In this document: one piece after another, positions 7,551 through 15,745 of the stretch
Position numbering within the stretch: position 1 is the first letter of the stretch
Layout: every line of letters begins with the position of its first letter
Assembly (NCBI GenBank): GCA_017621735.1
Contig: JAGASM010000008.1
Location: 1-41,941, forward strand
Length of the DNA stretch: 41,941 bases
Direction of reading: 5' to 3'
DNA from: Clostridia bacterium
Lineage (GTDB): Bacteria; Bacillota; Clostridia; Christensenellales; Borkfalkiaceae
Program-made: the position numbers and the translations under genes
The notes under the pieces: model-generated
What the model was told of the DNA's origin: nothing
The model's input: only the letters and a program-made list of their open reading frames with translations
Databases searched by the model: none

Positions 7551-9209
7551 ATGAATCGGAAATTAAAGAGCGCGCTTTGCCTCGCGTTTGCCGGTTGTAT
7601 GCTCGTGCCTATGGCGGCGTGCAAAGAGCCTGATTCGACGGACGGCATAACGCTTACTTTTACGGGCGTTATCGACACCGACCTCGATATTTTGTTCGAG
7701 TCGTTCGAAGCGGACGGCGTGCAGGAAACGTATTACGACAACCGATATACCCGACTTTACAAAGAGGAACTCGGAGTTAACGTCGAATACCATTGGGTTG
7801 CGACCGGTTGGGACCAAAAATTGCAAAAACTTTCTCTTGATCTCGTTTCGGGGGATTTGGCGGACGTCATTACTTTCGATACGCTTGATATGGCGCAGTC
7901 CGCATATGAAGACGGATACACGCTTGATTTGACCGAATTGTTCGATGAATACGCGTCTGACCTCGTAAAAGAGCAAGCAAACAGCGATTCTTCAAAAATC
8001 ATGATGAAAGCGTGTACGTCGGACGACGGAAATCTCTTTGCGATTCCGGGATTTACGCATATTCTCAATCAATCTCCCCTTGCGTATATCCGTAAAGACT
8101 GGTTGGACGCGCTCGGTATGAGCGTGCCTCAAAATCGCGAAGAGATGATCGCCGTCATGAAGGCGTTTCGCGACAACGATCCCGATGGGAACGGACAAAA
8201 GGATACGTGGGGCATCGGAATTACGGGGAACTTTGTACAATATCAAGGGGAAATCAACGGGTATACGGAAATGTTCGGCGGATATCCTTTCGACTGGATT
8301 TCAAACGACGACGGAAGTGAAATCGTCTACGGCGGGACGCAGGACGGCGCGCTCGAAGGGATAAAATTCCTTCGCGAAATGTATCTTGGCGGATATATCG
8401 ATCCCGAATTCGTGCAAAAGGACTGTAACGATCTCGTGGAAGATATGGCATCGGGAAAACTCGGGCTTATCTATGCGCCTTCTTGGATGATTGAAAATGC
8501 GTTGCATACGGGTTGGGTGCGCGACAGCAGCATGGAATGGGTTTATTGTCCTATTTACGACGAAGACGGGCTTGCGACCGTTCATGCCGATTCCTTTGCA
8601 CGCCATTACATTGCAATCAACAAAGACTGCAAGCATCCCGAAAAGGTGATCGAGATGATCAACCTCTACCACGAGATGTGCTTTGGCGAAAACGACAAAT
8701 TCGACGAATATTACATGAATGAAAAATATCCCAACCTTTGGCATCTGTCGCCCATTCAATTTGTCGATTCCCGCGAATACGGATGTACCGTGTACTACCG
8801 CGAATGTATGGACATCATCAACGGCACGCTTGCCTACGACGATGCGCACTACATGAGCAAGATGGTATACGACATTCATCAAAAAGTAGAAGGGGGCGCA
8901 ACGTACGCAAACGGAGGGCTCACGCTCGCCGAATGGAAGCGTTACAACAATTTTGGCCCGAACAGTTCCGTTTCCGTGCTTGCACAATATGAAGACGAAG
9001 GGGATTACAAAGTAAGTTACGTGTATAAGCCCACGGTGCGCACGACGATCGGATCTCTTCAAATTGACACCTATATCAATTTGATTACCAAATCGAACGT
9101 TACGGTCGATAACGTTTGGGCGAGTTTCGTCAACAACTGGGCTTCCCGTGGCGGAACAAAACAACTTGAGGAGTATAACGCTTGGTTTGAAAGTCGCTAT
9201 ATTTCTTGA
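7551..9209 (+). CDS. Sugar ABC transporter substrate-binding lipoprotein (LplA type)
   Basis: Lipid-anchored family 1 solute-binding protein, 552 residues, the long LplA/YtcQ subclass of Firmicutes that serves oligosaccharide importers. The signal peptide ends at VPMAAC (Cys24). The mature part shows the typical PxNREEMIAVMKAFRDNDPDGNGQKDTW calcium-loop region near residues 190-220 (DNDPDGNGQKDTWG). The ATG at 7551 follows GAGGAGG. It is followed directly by the two permease genes, and the cluster encodes no ATPase, so a shared MsmK-type ATPase elsewhere is expected. Ligand inferred: the oligosaccharide cleaved by the neighbouring GH172 enzyme. Confidence 0.92.
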   Translation: MNRKLKSALCLAFAGCMLVPMAACKEPDSTDGITLTFTGVIDTDLDILFESFEADGVQETYYDNRYTRLYKEELGVNVEYHWVATGWDQKLQKLSLDLVSGDLADVITFDTLDMAQSAYEDGYTLDLTELFDEYASDLVKEQANSDSSKIMMKACTSDDGNLFAIPGFTHILNQSPLAYIRKDWLDALGMSVPQNREEMIAVMKAFRDNDPDGNGQKDTWGIGITGNFVQYQGEINGYTEMFGGYPFDWISNDDGSEIVYGGTQDGALEGIKFLREMYLGGYIDPEFVQKDCNDLVEDMASGKLGLIYAPSWMIENALHTGWVRDSSMEWVYCPIYDEDGLATVHADSFARHYIAINKDCKHPEKVIEMINLYHEMCFGENDKFDEYYMNEKYPNLWHLSPIQFVDSREYGCTVYYRECMDIINGTLAYDDAHYMSKMVYDIHQKVEGGATYANGGLTLAEWKRYNNFGPNSSVSVLAQYEDEGDYKVSYVYKPTVRTTIGSLQIDTYINLITKSNVTVDNVWASFVNNWASRGGTKQLEEYNAWFESRYIS

Positions 9210-9220
9210 CGGAGGAGCAC

Positions 9221-10129
9221 ATGAATAAGAAATCAAGTAAGTTCAAACGGGTGTGGATTTTACATTTATTCGTCTTGCCCGGGATTGTGCTACTGCTTCT
9301 TTTCAAATATATCCCGCTGTTTGGGGGAATCCAAATGGCGTTTCAGGATTTCAAAATATCCGTCGGGTTTTTCGGCGTGCAGGAGTTTGTTGGGTGGGAC
9401 AATTTTGCTTATATATTCTCCCTTCCCGATTTTGGCAGAATTGTTTGGAATACCGTGTACATTGCGGTATGGAAACTCGTGCTCCTGCTCGCCGTGCCCA
9501 TAGCAATTACTTTGATCTTGAATGAAGTGCGCAGTTTGCAATATAAAAAGTTTTTGCAAACGGTCATCATTTTGCCGCACTTTATTTCGTGGGTGTTGCT
9601 TGCGGGCGTGTACAAAAACTTTATGTCCCTCGACGGATTTTACAACGTCATCATGCGGACGCTTGGCATCAAAGAGCAACTTGTATTCGGGGACACCGAT
9701 CTGTACGTCAATTTCGTCATTTTCAGCGACGTGCTGAAAGAGTACGGTTTTTCGTGTATCGTTTATATCGCGGCGATTGCGGGGATTGACCAAGAGCAGT
9801 ACGAAGCGGCAACGATCGACGGCGCGGGAAGGTTCCGCATGATCTTTTCCATTACACTTCCAAACATTACGCCGATTATTGTTTTGATGACGGTACTTAG
9901 TCTTGGAAACGTATTTAATGCGGGGTTTGAGCAAATTTACAACACGTACAACAGCGCGGTAACGGAGAGGGGGCAGATTCTCGATACCCTTATCTACACG
10001 ATGGGGATGAACAGTCGAGAGTACAGTTTATCCGCAGCGATGGGGCTTTTGAAGTCGACCATATCCGCCGTGCTCATTGCGGCGGCGTACTATATTGCAT
10101 ACAAGAAAGCGAATTACGTAGTATTTTAG
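9221..10129 (+). CDS. Sugar ABC transporter permease (LplB type)
   Basis: Inner-membrane permease, 302 residues with about six membrane segments, first at residues 10-30 (WILHLFVLPGIVLLLLF). The ATPase-coupling EAA loop is visible as EQYEAATIDGAGRFRMIFSI near residues 195-215. The ATG at 9221 is preceded by GGAGGAGC; a TTG five codons upstream overlaps the previous stop and is unlikely. It forms a heterodimer with the next gene product, the usual arrangement for LplBC importers. Confidence 0.93.
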   Translation: MNKKSSKFKRVWILHLFVLPGIVLLLLFKYIPLFGGIQMAFQDFKISVGFFGVQEFVGWDNFAYIFSLPDFGRIVWNTVYIAVWKLVLLLAVPIAITLILNEVRSLQYKKFLQTVIILPHFISWVLLAGVYKNFMSLDGFYNVIMRTLGIKEQLVFGDTDLYVNFVIFSDVLKEYGFSCIVYIAAIAGIDQEQYEAATIDGAGRFRMIFSITLPNITPIIVLMTVLSLGNVFNAGFEQIYNTYNSAVTERGQILDTLIYTMGMNSREYSLSAAMGLLKSTISAVLIAAAYYIAYKKANYVVF

Positions 10130-10137
10130 GAGAGGAA

Positions 10138-11019
10138 ATGCAAAAAGTTACTCTAAAACGAAAAAAGAGAAAACTGAATATTCCGTCCGTTTTGATTTAC
10201 GTATTTATGACGGTCTTGGCGTTTATTACCGTATTCCCCGTACTCAATCTCGTAGGAGTTTCGTTAAGTGATGCGGCGTCCGTCAGTTCGGTCATCGTTT
10301 TTCCGCGCGGATTTACTTTGGATGCGTACGCGTACGTATTCCAAAAGAGTTTCCTTGTTCGATCCTTTTTTATCAGTGTTGCCCGCGTAATCGTAGGGAC
10401 TGCGATACAAACGGTGGTAACGGTTTTTACGGCATATGCACTCTCAAAACCCGACTCCCTGTTCCGCGGAAGAACGGTTTATGCGTGGTTTTTCTTCTTG
10501 GCGATGATTTTCGACGGCGGAATTATTCCGTTTTACATGATGGTCAAACAACTGAACATGCTCGACAGTTTCTTTTCTTTGGTCATTCCGAGTGCCGTTC
10601 AGGTGTTTAACATTATTCTTTTGCTCAACTTCTTTAAGCAGTTGCCGAAAGAACTGGAAGAAAGCGCCATGCTCGACGGCGCGGGGTATGCGCTTCTTTT
10701 GTGGAAGGTTATCGTTCCCGTCGCAAAGCCTGCGATAGCAACGGGTGTTATTTTCGGCATGGTCGGACACTGGAATGCTTGGCTCGACGGCATGATGTTT
10801 ATGAAACTTCCCGAAGATTATCCCTTGCAAACGTACGTGCAGTCGGTCATTGCGGGCGGAAACGTTACGTCGGGGGTAAGTGATTTTTCGGATAAAATTT
10901 CCGATCGGAACACGCAAGCAGCGCTCATCACGGTGGCGATGTTACCGATGGTGCTCAGTTATCCGTTCATGCAAAAATACTTTGAGAAAGGCTTAATTGT
11001 CGGAAGCGTAAAAGGGTGA
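10138..11019 (+). CDS. Sugar ABC transporter permease (LplC type)
   Basis: Second permease, 293 residues, CUT1 family, with a basic N-terminus then a membrane segment (VLIYVFMTVLAFITVFPV). The EAA loop reads LEESAMLDGAGYALLLWKVI near residues 175-195. It starts 8 bases after lplB behind GGAGAGG. The C-terminus ends in the short KGLIVGSVKG tail common to this subfamily. Confidence 0.93.
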   Translation: MQKVTLKRKKRKLNIPSVLIYVFMTVLAFITVFPVLNLVGVSLSDAASVSSVIVFPRGFTLDAYAYVFQKSFLVRSFFISVARVIVGTAIQTVVTVFTAYALSKPDSLFRGRTVYAWFFFLAMIFDGGIIPFYMMVKQLNMLDSFFSLVIPSAVQVFNIILLLNFFKQLPKELEESAMLDGAGYALLLWKVIVPVAKPAIATGVIFGMVGHWNAWLDGMMFMKLPEDYPLQTYVQSVIAGGNVTSGVSDFSDKISDRNTQAALITVAMLPMVLSYPFMQKYFEKGLIVGSVKG

Positions 11020-11023
11020 TAAT

Positions 11024-13345
11024 ATGAAACAGGCAAAAAGAATATTTTGTACCGCATGTGCGGTCTTATTAGGAGGGACGCTCGTCGGTTGCGGCGGGGA
11101 CGGTTATTTTGACGACTCGTTGCGTGAAGCGGAAAAGGTAGGGGATATCGGCGGAAACGAAACGCTGACGCTGGAAGAGAATGCCGATACGTTTTTGCTT
11201 GAAAATGAAAACGTGCGGCTTGTCCTCAACAAGAAGTCGGGTTCTATTCGTGAACTTGCAAACAAGGAGGTAGGCGTATATCTTGTCCGCAATGCACGCG
11301 GGGATATTCCCCTTGCAATCGAGTACGTCGAAGGACGCTTTTCTTACGGTTTTGAAGATTGCGAGCATACTCTTTTGACGAACAGCGCGGAAGAGGTCGC
11401 CGTCAAATATACTTGGACGTATGCGCGCGATTTGCGGGTGGAATCGACGATTTCGCTAAAAAAGAATGCGGACGAGGTAACGTTTAGCCTTGATCTATTC
11501 AACAACGTACAGTCCGATTCCGTGTATTCCGTTGAGTATCCTTATATTTCAGACGTCGGGCAACTGTATTCGGCCGAAACGGATAAATTTTTCCACAGTT
11601 ACGCGAACGGGTACGTTTTCGACGATCCCGTAAAACTGTTCAACCGCGACGATTTTAACGGCGTGCAGTGGTATATGGGTTTGTATCCGTACGGGTTTGG
11701 ATCGACAATGCAATTTATGTCCTATTACGTAGAAGATTACGGCGGATTCCACTTGCAAACGTACGACAAGGGATACACCATCAAGAGTTTTACCGCCGTC
11801 GGAACGGGAAACAATTTGCATTTTGGAATACGCCACTATCTTGACGATATTTGCAGTGGAGATAAGGAGTTTTACAAAATCGGAATTTCTAATCTTACGC
11901 AAGGCACGTGGACGGAAAGTTGCGATAAATATTACGAGTTTGCGCAAGAAACGCCTTGGGCGGAAAAGCGGGGAAAACTCGAAGAGGAAGAGGTGTCTTA
12001 TCGCGAATTCTACGAACAAACGACGCTTGTCAATTTTGCGCCGCACCTCGGACATGCCGCCTCCGCATGGATGGATTGGGAAAACGTGTACAACACATTA
12101 AAAGAAAATGCGGGCGGCGGAAAAATATTTAATATTATCGGAAACGATTGGCAACTTCTGCATACGGACGAAAAGATGAACGGGGAATTCGATACTATTT
12201 TCCCAGCCGTGTTAGACGAGAATTTATATGCGCAAATGCAAGAGGACGATTATACGGCGTTCTTTGAATTTAGCAATATGTACAATACGCGGGCGGCGGA
12301 AATCGGCGAACAACGCTCCCTCCGTTTTTCTCAAGCGACGAAAGACCGATACGGAAATGCGCAAATTTTGGGGGATTCCGTAAACAATTCGATTTCTTGG
12401 TGGTATATGTGCCCGACGGACAGTTGGTATGAGTTCGCAAAGGAAAAGACAGACGTATTTACGGAAGATTACGACGTTGACTTCCTCTATCATGACTGCG
12501 GATACTGTGTTGCACCGAGAACTTGTTTTGACACGTCGCACGCACACGGAACGCGCGTGAACATCGTAGAGGACGAGATTGCGTTCCTCGATCGGTTGCG
12601 CGAAGAATCGGGAAAGGTCATCGGGGAAGAGTTGATTTCGGAAGTATTCGTCGGAACGGTCGGGTATTATCAAGCGCGTGCAAATGCGGGCGGAATGGGA
12701 TTTATGGATATCAACGATATCCGCATTGCCGTCGAGCAAAATGCGGCGCATAAAGTAAGCGCGTTTGATTACGTCTATCACGAATACGGAATTCTCCGTA
12801 CGGACGGATACATGAAACCGCTCAAAGAGTCGGGGGATATGTATTATCAGATTATGGCGTTTACAGCGCTCAACGGCGGAGTTCCGCAATATAACTACGA
12901 ATACATCAAGGCGGCGTTCAATGAAAATGAAATGGTGGAAGAAATGCTTTCCTTCCTCAATGCGCTCGGTTCCGTAAAGACAGGGGACGGGAAAAACTAT
13001 CTCACCTACGGAAAGATGGCGCCTGCTCCCGATACGGGCGCGGGGACGGTCGAGTATTCCTATTTGAACACGAGCGCCATCGGCGAAACGGTGTTTAGGG
13101 GAAAGGCGATCGTCGATAAAGTCGTAACTTCCGCGTTTACCTACGGTGGTAAAACGGCTCTCTTTCTCAGTAATATTACGGCGGAAGATTTAGAGGTGAA
13201 ATTCATTCTTCAAGCGGGACGTGATTACGGGACGAAAGAAGGAACAGTTACGCAAGATGGAAAACAGATTGCGAAGATCCGAGAGGGAAAGGCAAATATA
13301 AAGATGACGCTTCCGTCAAGAGAAGTCGTCATGTTGATATTATAA
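11024..13345 (+). CDS. Large lipoprotein, probable TIM-barrel glycoside hydrolase-like protein
   Basis: Lipoprotein of 773 residues; lipobox GTLVGC, Cys23. The N-terminal half (about 45-330) is beta-rich and begins with ENENVRLVLNKKSGSIREL, the opening typical of the beta-sandwich that precedes the barrel in several retaining-glycosidase clans. The C-terminal half has barrel-like features: DFLYHDCGYC near 485-495, GEELISE near 535, and FDYVYHEYG near 580. The layout reminds me of DUF6259-type proteins, but no assignment was verified. Asp in YHDCG and Glu in GEELISE are candidate catalytic residues. It starts 4 bases after the permease and would act outside the membrane, perhaps trimming glycan before import. 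Confidence 0.7.
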   Translation: MKQAKRIFCTACAVLLGGTLVGCGGDGYFDDSLREAEKVGDIGGNETLTLEENADTFLLENENVRLVLNKKSGSIRELANKEVGVYLVRNARGDIPLAIEYVEGRFSYGFEDCEHTLLTNSAEEVAVKYTWTYARDLRVESTISLKKNADEVTFSLDLFNNVQSDSVYSVEYPYISDVGQLYSAETDKFFHSYANGYVFDDPVKLFNRDDFNGVQWYMGLYPYGFGSTMQFMSYYVEDYGGFHLQTYDKGYTIKSFTAVGTGNNLHFGIRHYLDDICSGDKEFYKIGISNLTQGTWTESCDKYYEFAQETPWAEKRGKLEEEEVSYREFYEQTTLVNFAPHLGHAASAWMDWENVYNTLKENAGGGKIFNIIGNDWQLLHTDEKMNGEFDTIFPAVLDENLYAQMQEDDYTAFFEFSNMYNTRAAEIGEQRSLRFSQATKDRYGNAQILGDSVNNSISWWYMCPTDSWYEFAKEKTDVFTEDYDVDFLYHDCGYCVAPRTCFDTSHAHGTRVNIVEDEIAFLDRLREESGKVIGEELISEVFVGTVGYYQARANAGGMGFMDINDIRIAVEQNAAHKVSAFDYVYHEYGILRTDGYMKPLKESGDMYYQIMAFTALNGGVPQYNYEYIKAAFNENEMVEEMLSFLNALGSVKTGDGKNYLTYGKMAPAPDTGAGTVEYSYLNTSAIGETVFRGKAIVDKVVTSAFTYGGKTALFLSNITAEDLEVKFILQAGRDYGTKEGTVTQDGKQIAKIREGKANIKMTLPSREVVMLIL

Positions 13346-13360
13346 ATTAAGGAGGAGGAA

Positions 13361-15685
13361 ATGATGAAAAAAATTGTGAGAGTTAGTTTGCTTCTGGTTG
13401 CAATCGTAGCGTTTGTGCTTGCAATGGTAGGGTGCGGAGAAAAACAAGCGACGGGAATTTCCGTAACTCCACCCACGAAAGTGGAGTATGAGGTCGGGGA
13501 AGAACTCGACCTTGCGGGAATGAGCGCCGAACTTGTCTATGACGACGAATCGACGGAAACGATTTCCGTGGAAGATTTGACGGTGAGCGGGTTTACGTCC
13601 GAACAGGCGGGGACGGTTACCGTAACCGTTACCTATCAAACGTTCCAAGACACGTTTACCGTAACCGTCAACGAAGCGGGATCTCCTGCGGGTTCGAAGA
13701 TTGCGGTCGACGGCGTTACGTTTGAAAGCAATTCGGTCGAATACAATGGCGAAGAGCATACGTTGCTCGCGGCGGACGTTCCTACGGGCGTAGACGTCGT
13801 ATATGCGAACAACGTTTTGACGAACGCGGGGACGGCGAATGCAACGGCAACCCTTTCCGCGCAAGAAGGATACGTGCTTACGGTAGACGGCGAAGACGTT
13901 ACGGAACCGATCGTGTTGGAGGCAACGTTTGCCGTTGTGCCCAAAACGATTACCGCTTCCGTCGTCGGTGCGGACGCGATATATGAAACGGGGAACGCGA
14001 TCACCGTCGAAATCGAACTGACGGGCGTTCTCGCGGGGGATACGGTCAATTATACGTTTACGACGGAACCTCAAGAAGTCGTTGCCGCGGGCGATTACGT
14101 GGGGACGGTAGAAATTGACAACGCAAACTATGCGCTTGCAAGCGCACAAGTGAATTTTTGCGTGCAGGAAAGAACGCCGCTCACCACGCCCAACTTCTCG
14201 TTTAGGGACGGGGAGATCGTCGTGGCGTTGATCGACGAAAATTCGGATACGTGGGCATACAGTTACGACGGGATCGATTACGTGAATACGACGGAACAAA
14301 GCGTTGCGCTTACGGGCGTAGGCTCTCTTACCGTTTACGTAAAGGCGGTTGCGGACCGTGTCGGGTACGTGGATAGCGATCCGATCAGTAAGTCCGTTTA
14401 CGTCGAGGGAGTATTGACGGAATACGACTTTGTAACGAAAGAAGGGGAGCAGGTACGCGATATGAGCGGAAACGGTGCGCACCTTACCGTGCGCGGCGGA
14501 AACGTAACGTCGGATTGTACGGTCATTGACAACAGTACGCAAACGGGATCGGTCGCTTATACGCCGCAATCGCTCGGATACGACAACGCGACTTCCATCA
14601 CGGTTGAAGTGGTGGCGAAAGTGGACGACTTGGTAGTCCCTGCAAGCGGGGATAAGTGGTATCCGCTTGTGTACAAGACGAACGAATATTTTATCGGATA
14701 CTGGACGGTCAACACGGAGCCCGCGAAGGCAAGACTTTGTATGGTGCTTTTCTCCGGGAACGAAGGAGACGTTTTCTACGATGGAATGTGGTTTGACGAT
14801 ACGAATTTCTGGCTTCCGCTTTCGGCGATCGAGGACGGAAATTATCACAGTTACGCCATCACGTACGACGAGGCGACGGGCGCAGTCAGTTATTATATGG
14901 ACTACATGCAGATCGGCACGGCGACGAGAGAGGTCGGGGACGTGTGTAGATATACGGGCAACTCGATCCTCTTCGGCGGATGGGGAAACTTGTACGACGT
15001 AGAAAACGATCTCATCGGAATTTACTCGTCCGTATCCTATAAGTACTTTAAGGTGCGCAACTATGCCGTACCGGTTGGCGGATTAACGAATTTCTATGCG
15101 ATGACGGAATACGTCGTGGCGTCGGGGAGCGATTTGAGTTTCGCGCCCGCTGAAAACGTGTCGAATTTGCAATATTTGACGGATATATCGCAAGCTCCTC
15201 AATACGGTTCTATGACGTTTGAAATCTCCTTTGTTTTGAATGCTGCCGATATGACGAACGGCGTTCGCTATACGGTTGCAAACCGCGGAGAGAGTTTCCA
15301 ACTCTACTTGATCAAAGACAACGGGCATATTTTCGGGCAATGCTACGTAAGAACGACGGGAGCGAATAACGTATACGGACAAACGTTCCTTGACTTTGGC
15401 GCAATCGACGAATACGTTACGACGTTCGGCGACGGCGTAACGGTAAACACGATGAGAATTACGTTCGACGCGTTTACGGGACGGGCAAGAGGACAAGTCA
15501 ACGACGTTTATATCGACTGGTGCTATAAAGATTTCGGTGGATCGCTGATCAATCCTACGGGTATGCACAATCAAGCGTTCCCGCTTTATGTCGGAAGTGC
15601 TGCATGGGGCGAAGCACTTCCCGTAAGTACGCAGATCAAGTCGTTTACGTTAAAGACGGCGCCCGTTGCAATTCAAGCAAATTAA
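13361..15685 (+). CDS. Lipoprotein with Ig-like, MBG-like and two LamG-like domains
   Basis: Surface lipoprotein of 774 residues; lipobox LAMVGC, Cys25. Residues about 28-106 form a group 3 bacterial Ig-like domain (VEYEVGEELDLAGMSAELVY). About 110-265 hold two MBG-type beta domains (VEYNGEEHTL; PKTITASVVG). About 270-345 resemble a chitobiase C-terminal-like spacer. About 345-565 is a concanavalin A/LamG-like domain (DMSGNGAHLTV, DGNYHSYAITYDEATG), and 580-770 a second, more divergent one. No catalytic motif is seen. It probably binds the target glycan for the importer; that role is inferred from domains and operon position. GGAGGAGG precedes two adjacent ATG codons, either of which could start it. 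Confidence 0.82.
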   Translation: MMKKIVRVSLLLVAIVAFVLAMVGCGEKQATGISVTPPTKVEYEVGEELDLAGMSAELVYDDESTETISVEDLTVSGFTSEQAGTVTVTVTYQTFQDTFTVTVNEAGSPAGSKIAVDGVTFESNSVEYNGEEHTLLAADVPTGVDVVYANNVLTNAGTANATATLSAQEGYVLTVDGEDVTEPIVLEATFAVVPKTITASVVGADAIYETGNAITVEIELTGVLAGDTVNYTFTTEPQEVVAAGDYVGTVEIDNANYALASAQVNFCVQERTPLTTPNFSFRDGEIVVALIDENSDTWAYSYDGIDYVNTTEQSVALTGVGSLTVYVKAVADRVGYVDSDPISKSVYVEGVLTEYDFVTKEGEQVRDMSGNGAHLTVRGGNVTSDCTVIDNSTQTGSVAYTPQSLGYDNATSITVEVVAKVDDLVVPASGDKWYPLVYKTNEYFIGYWTVNTEPAKARLCMVLFSGNEGDVFYDGMWFDDTNFWLPLSAIEDGNYHSYAITYDEATGAVSYYMDYMQIGTATREVGDVCRYTGNSILFGGWGNLYDVENDLIGIYSSVSYKYFKVRNYAVPVGGLTNFYAMTEYVVASGSDLSFAPAENVSNLQYLTDISQAPQYGSMTFEISFVLNAADMTNGVRYTVANRGESFQLYLIKDNGHIFGQCYVRTTGANNVYGQTFLDFGAIDEYVTTFGDGVTVNTMRITFDAFTGRARGQVNDVYIDWCYKDFGGSLINPTGMHNQAFPLYVGSAAWGEALPVSTQIKSFTLKTAPVAIQAN

Positions 15686-15688
15686 CGT

Positions 15689-15723
15689 GCGGGAGAAGTT
15701 CCGTATAATCGGAACTTCTCCGC
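15689..15723 (+). other. Intercistronic hairpin between the two lectin-like lipoprotein genes
   Basis: GGAGAAGTTCC pairs perfectly with GGAACTTCTCC, flanked by further GCG/CGC pairing with one bulged G. It lacks a T-tract, so it is more likely an mRNA stabiliser or partial attenuator than a terminator. Confidence 0.55.
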
Positions 15724-15745
15724 AAATTAAAAACGTGAGGTTACT

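Noticed and set aside
13340..14848. 502-residue open frame on the minus strand opposite the Ig/LamG lipoprotein gene
   Set aside because: Its translation is rich in Arg, Val and His with no motif, it lacks a ribosome binding site, and the plus-strand protein has a signal peptide and clear domains. It is a shadow of codon bias.
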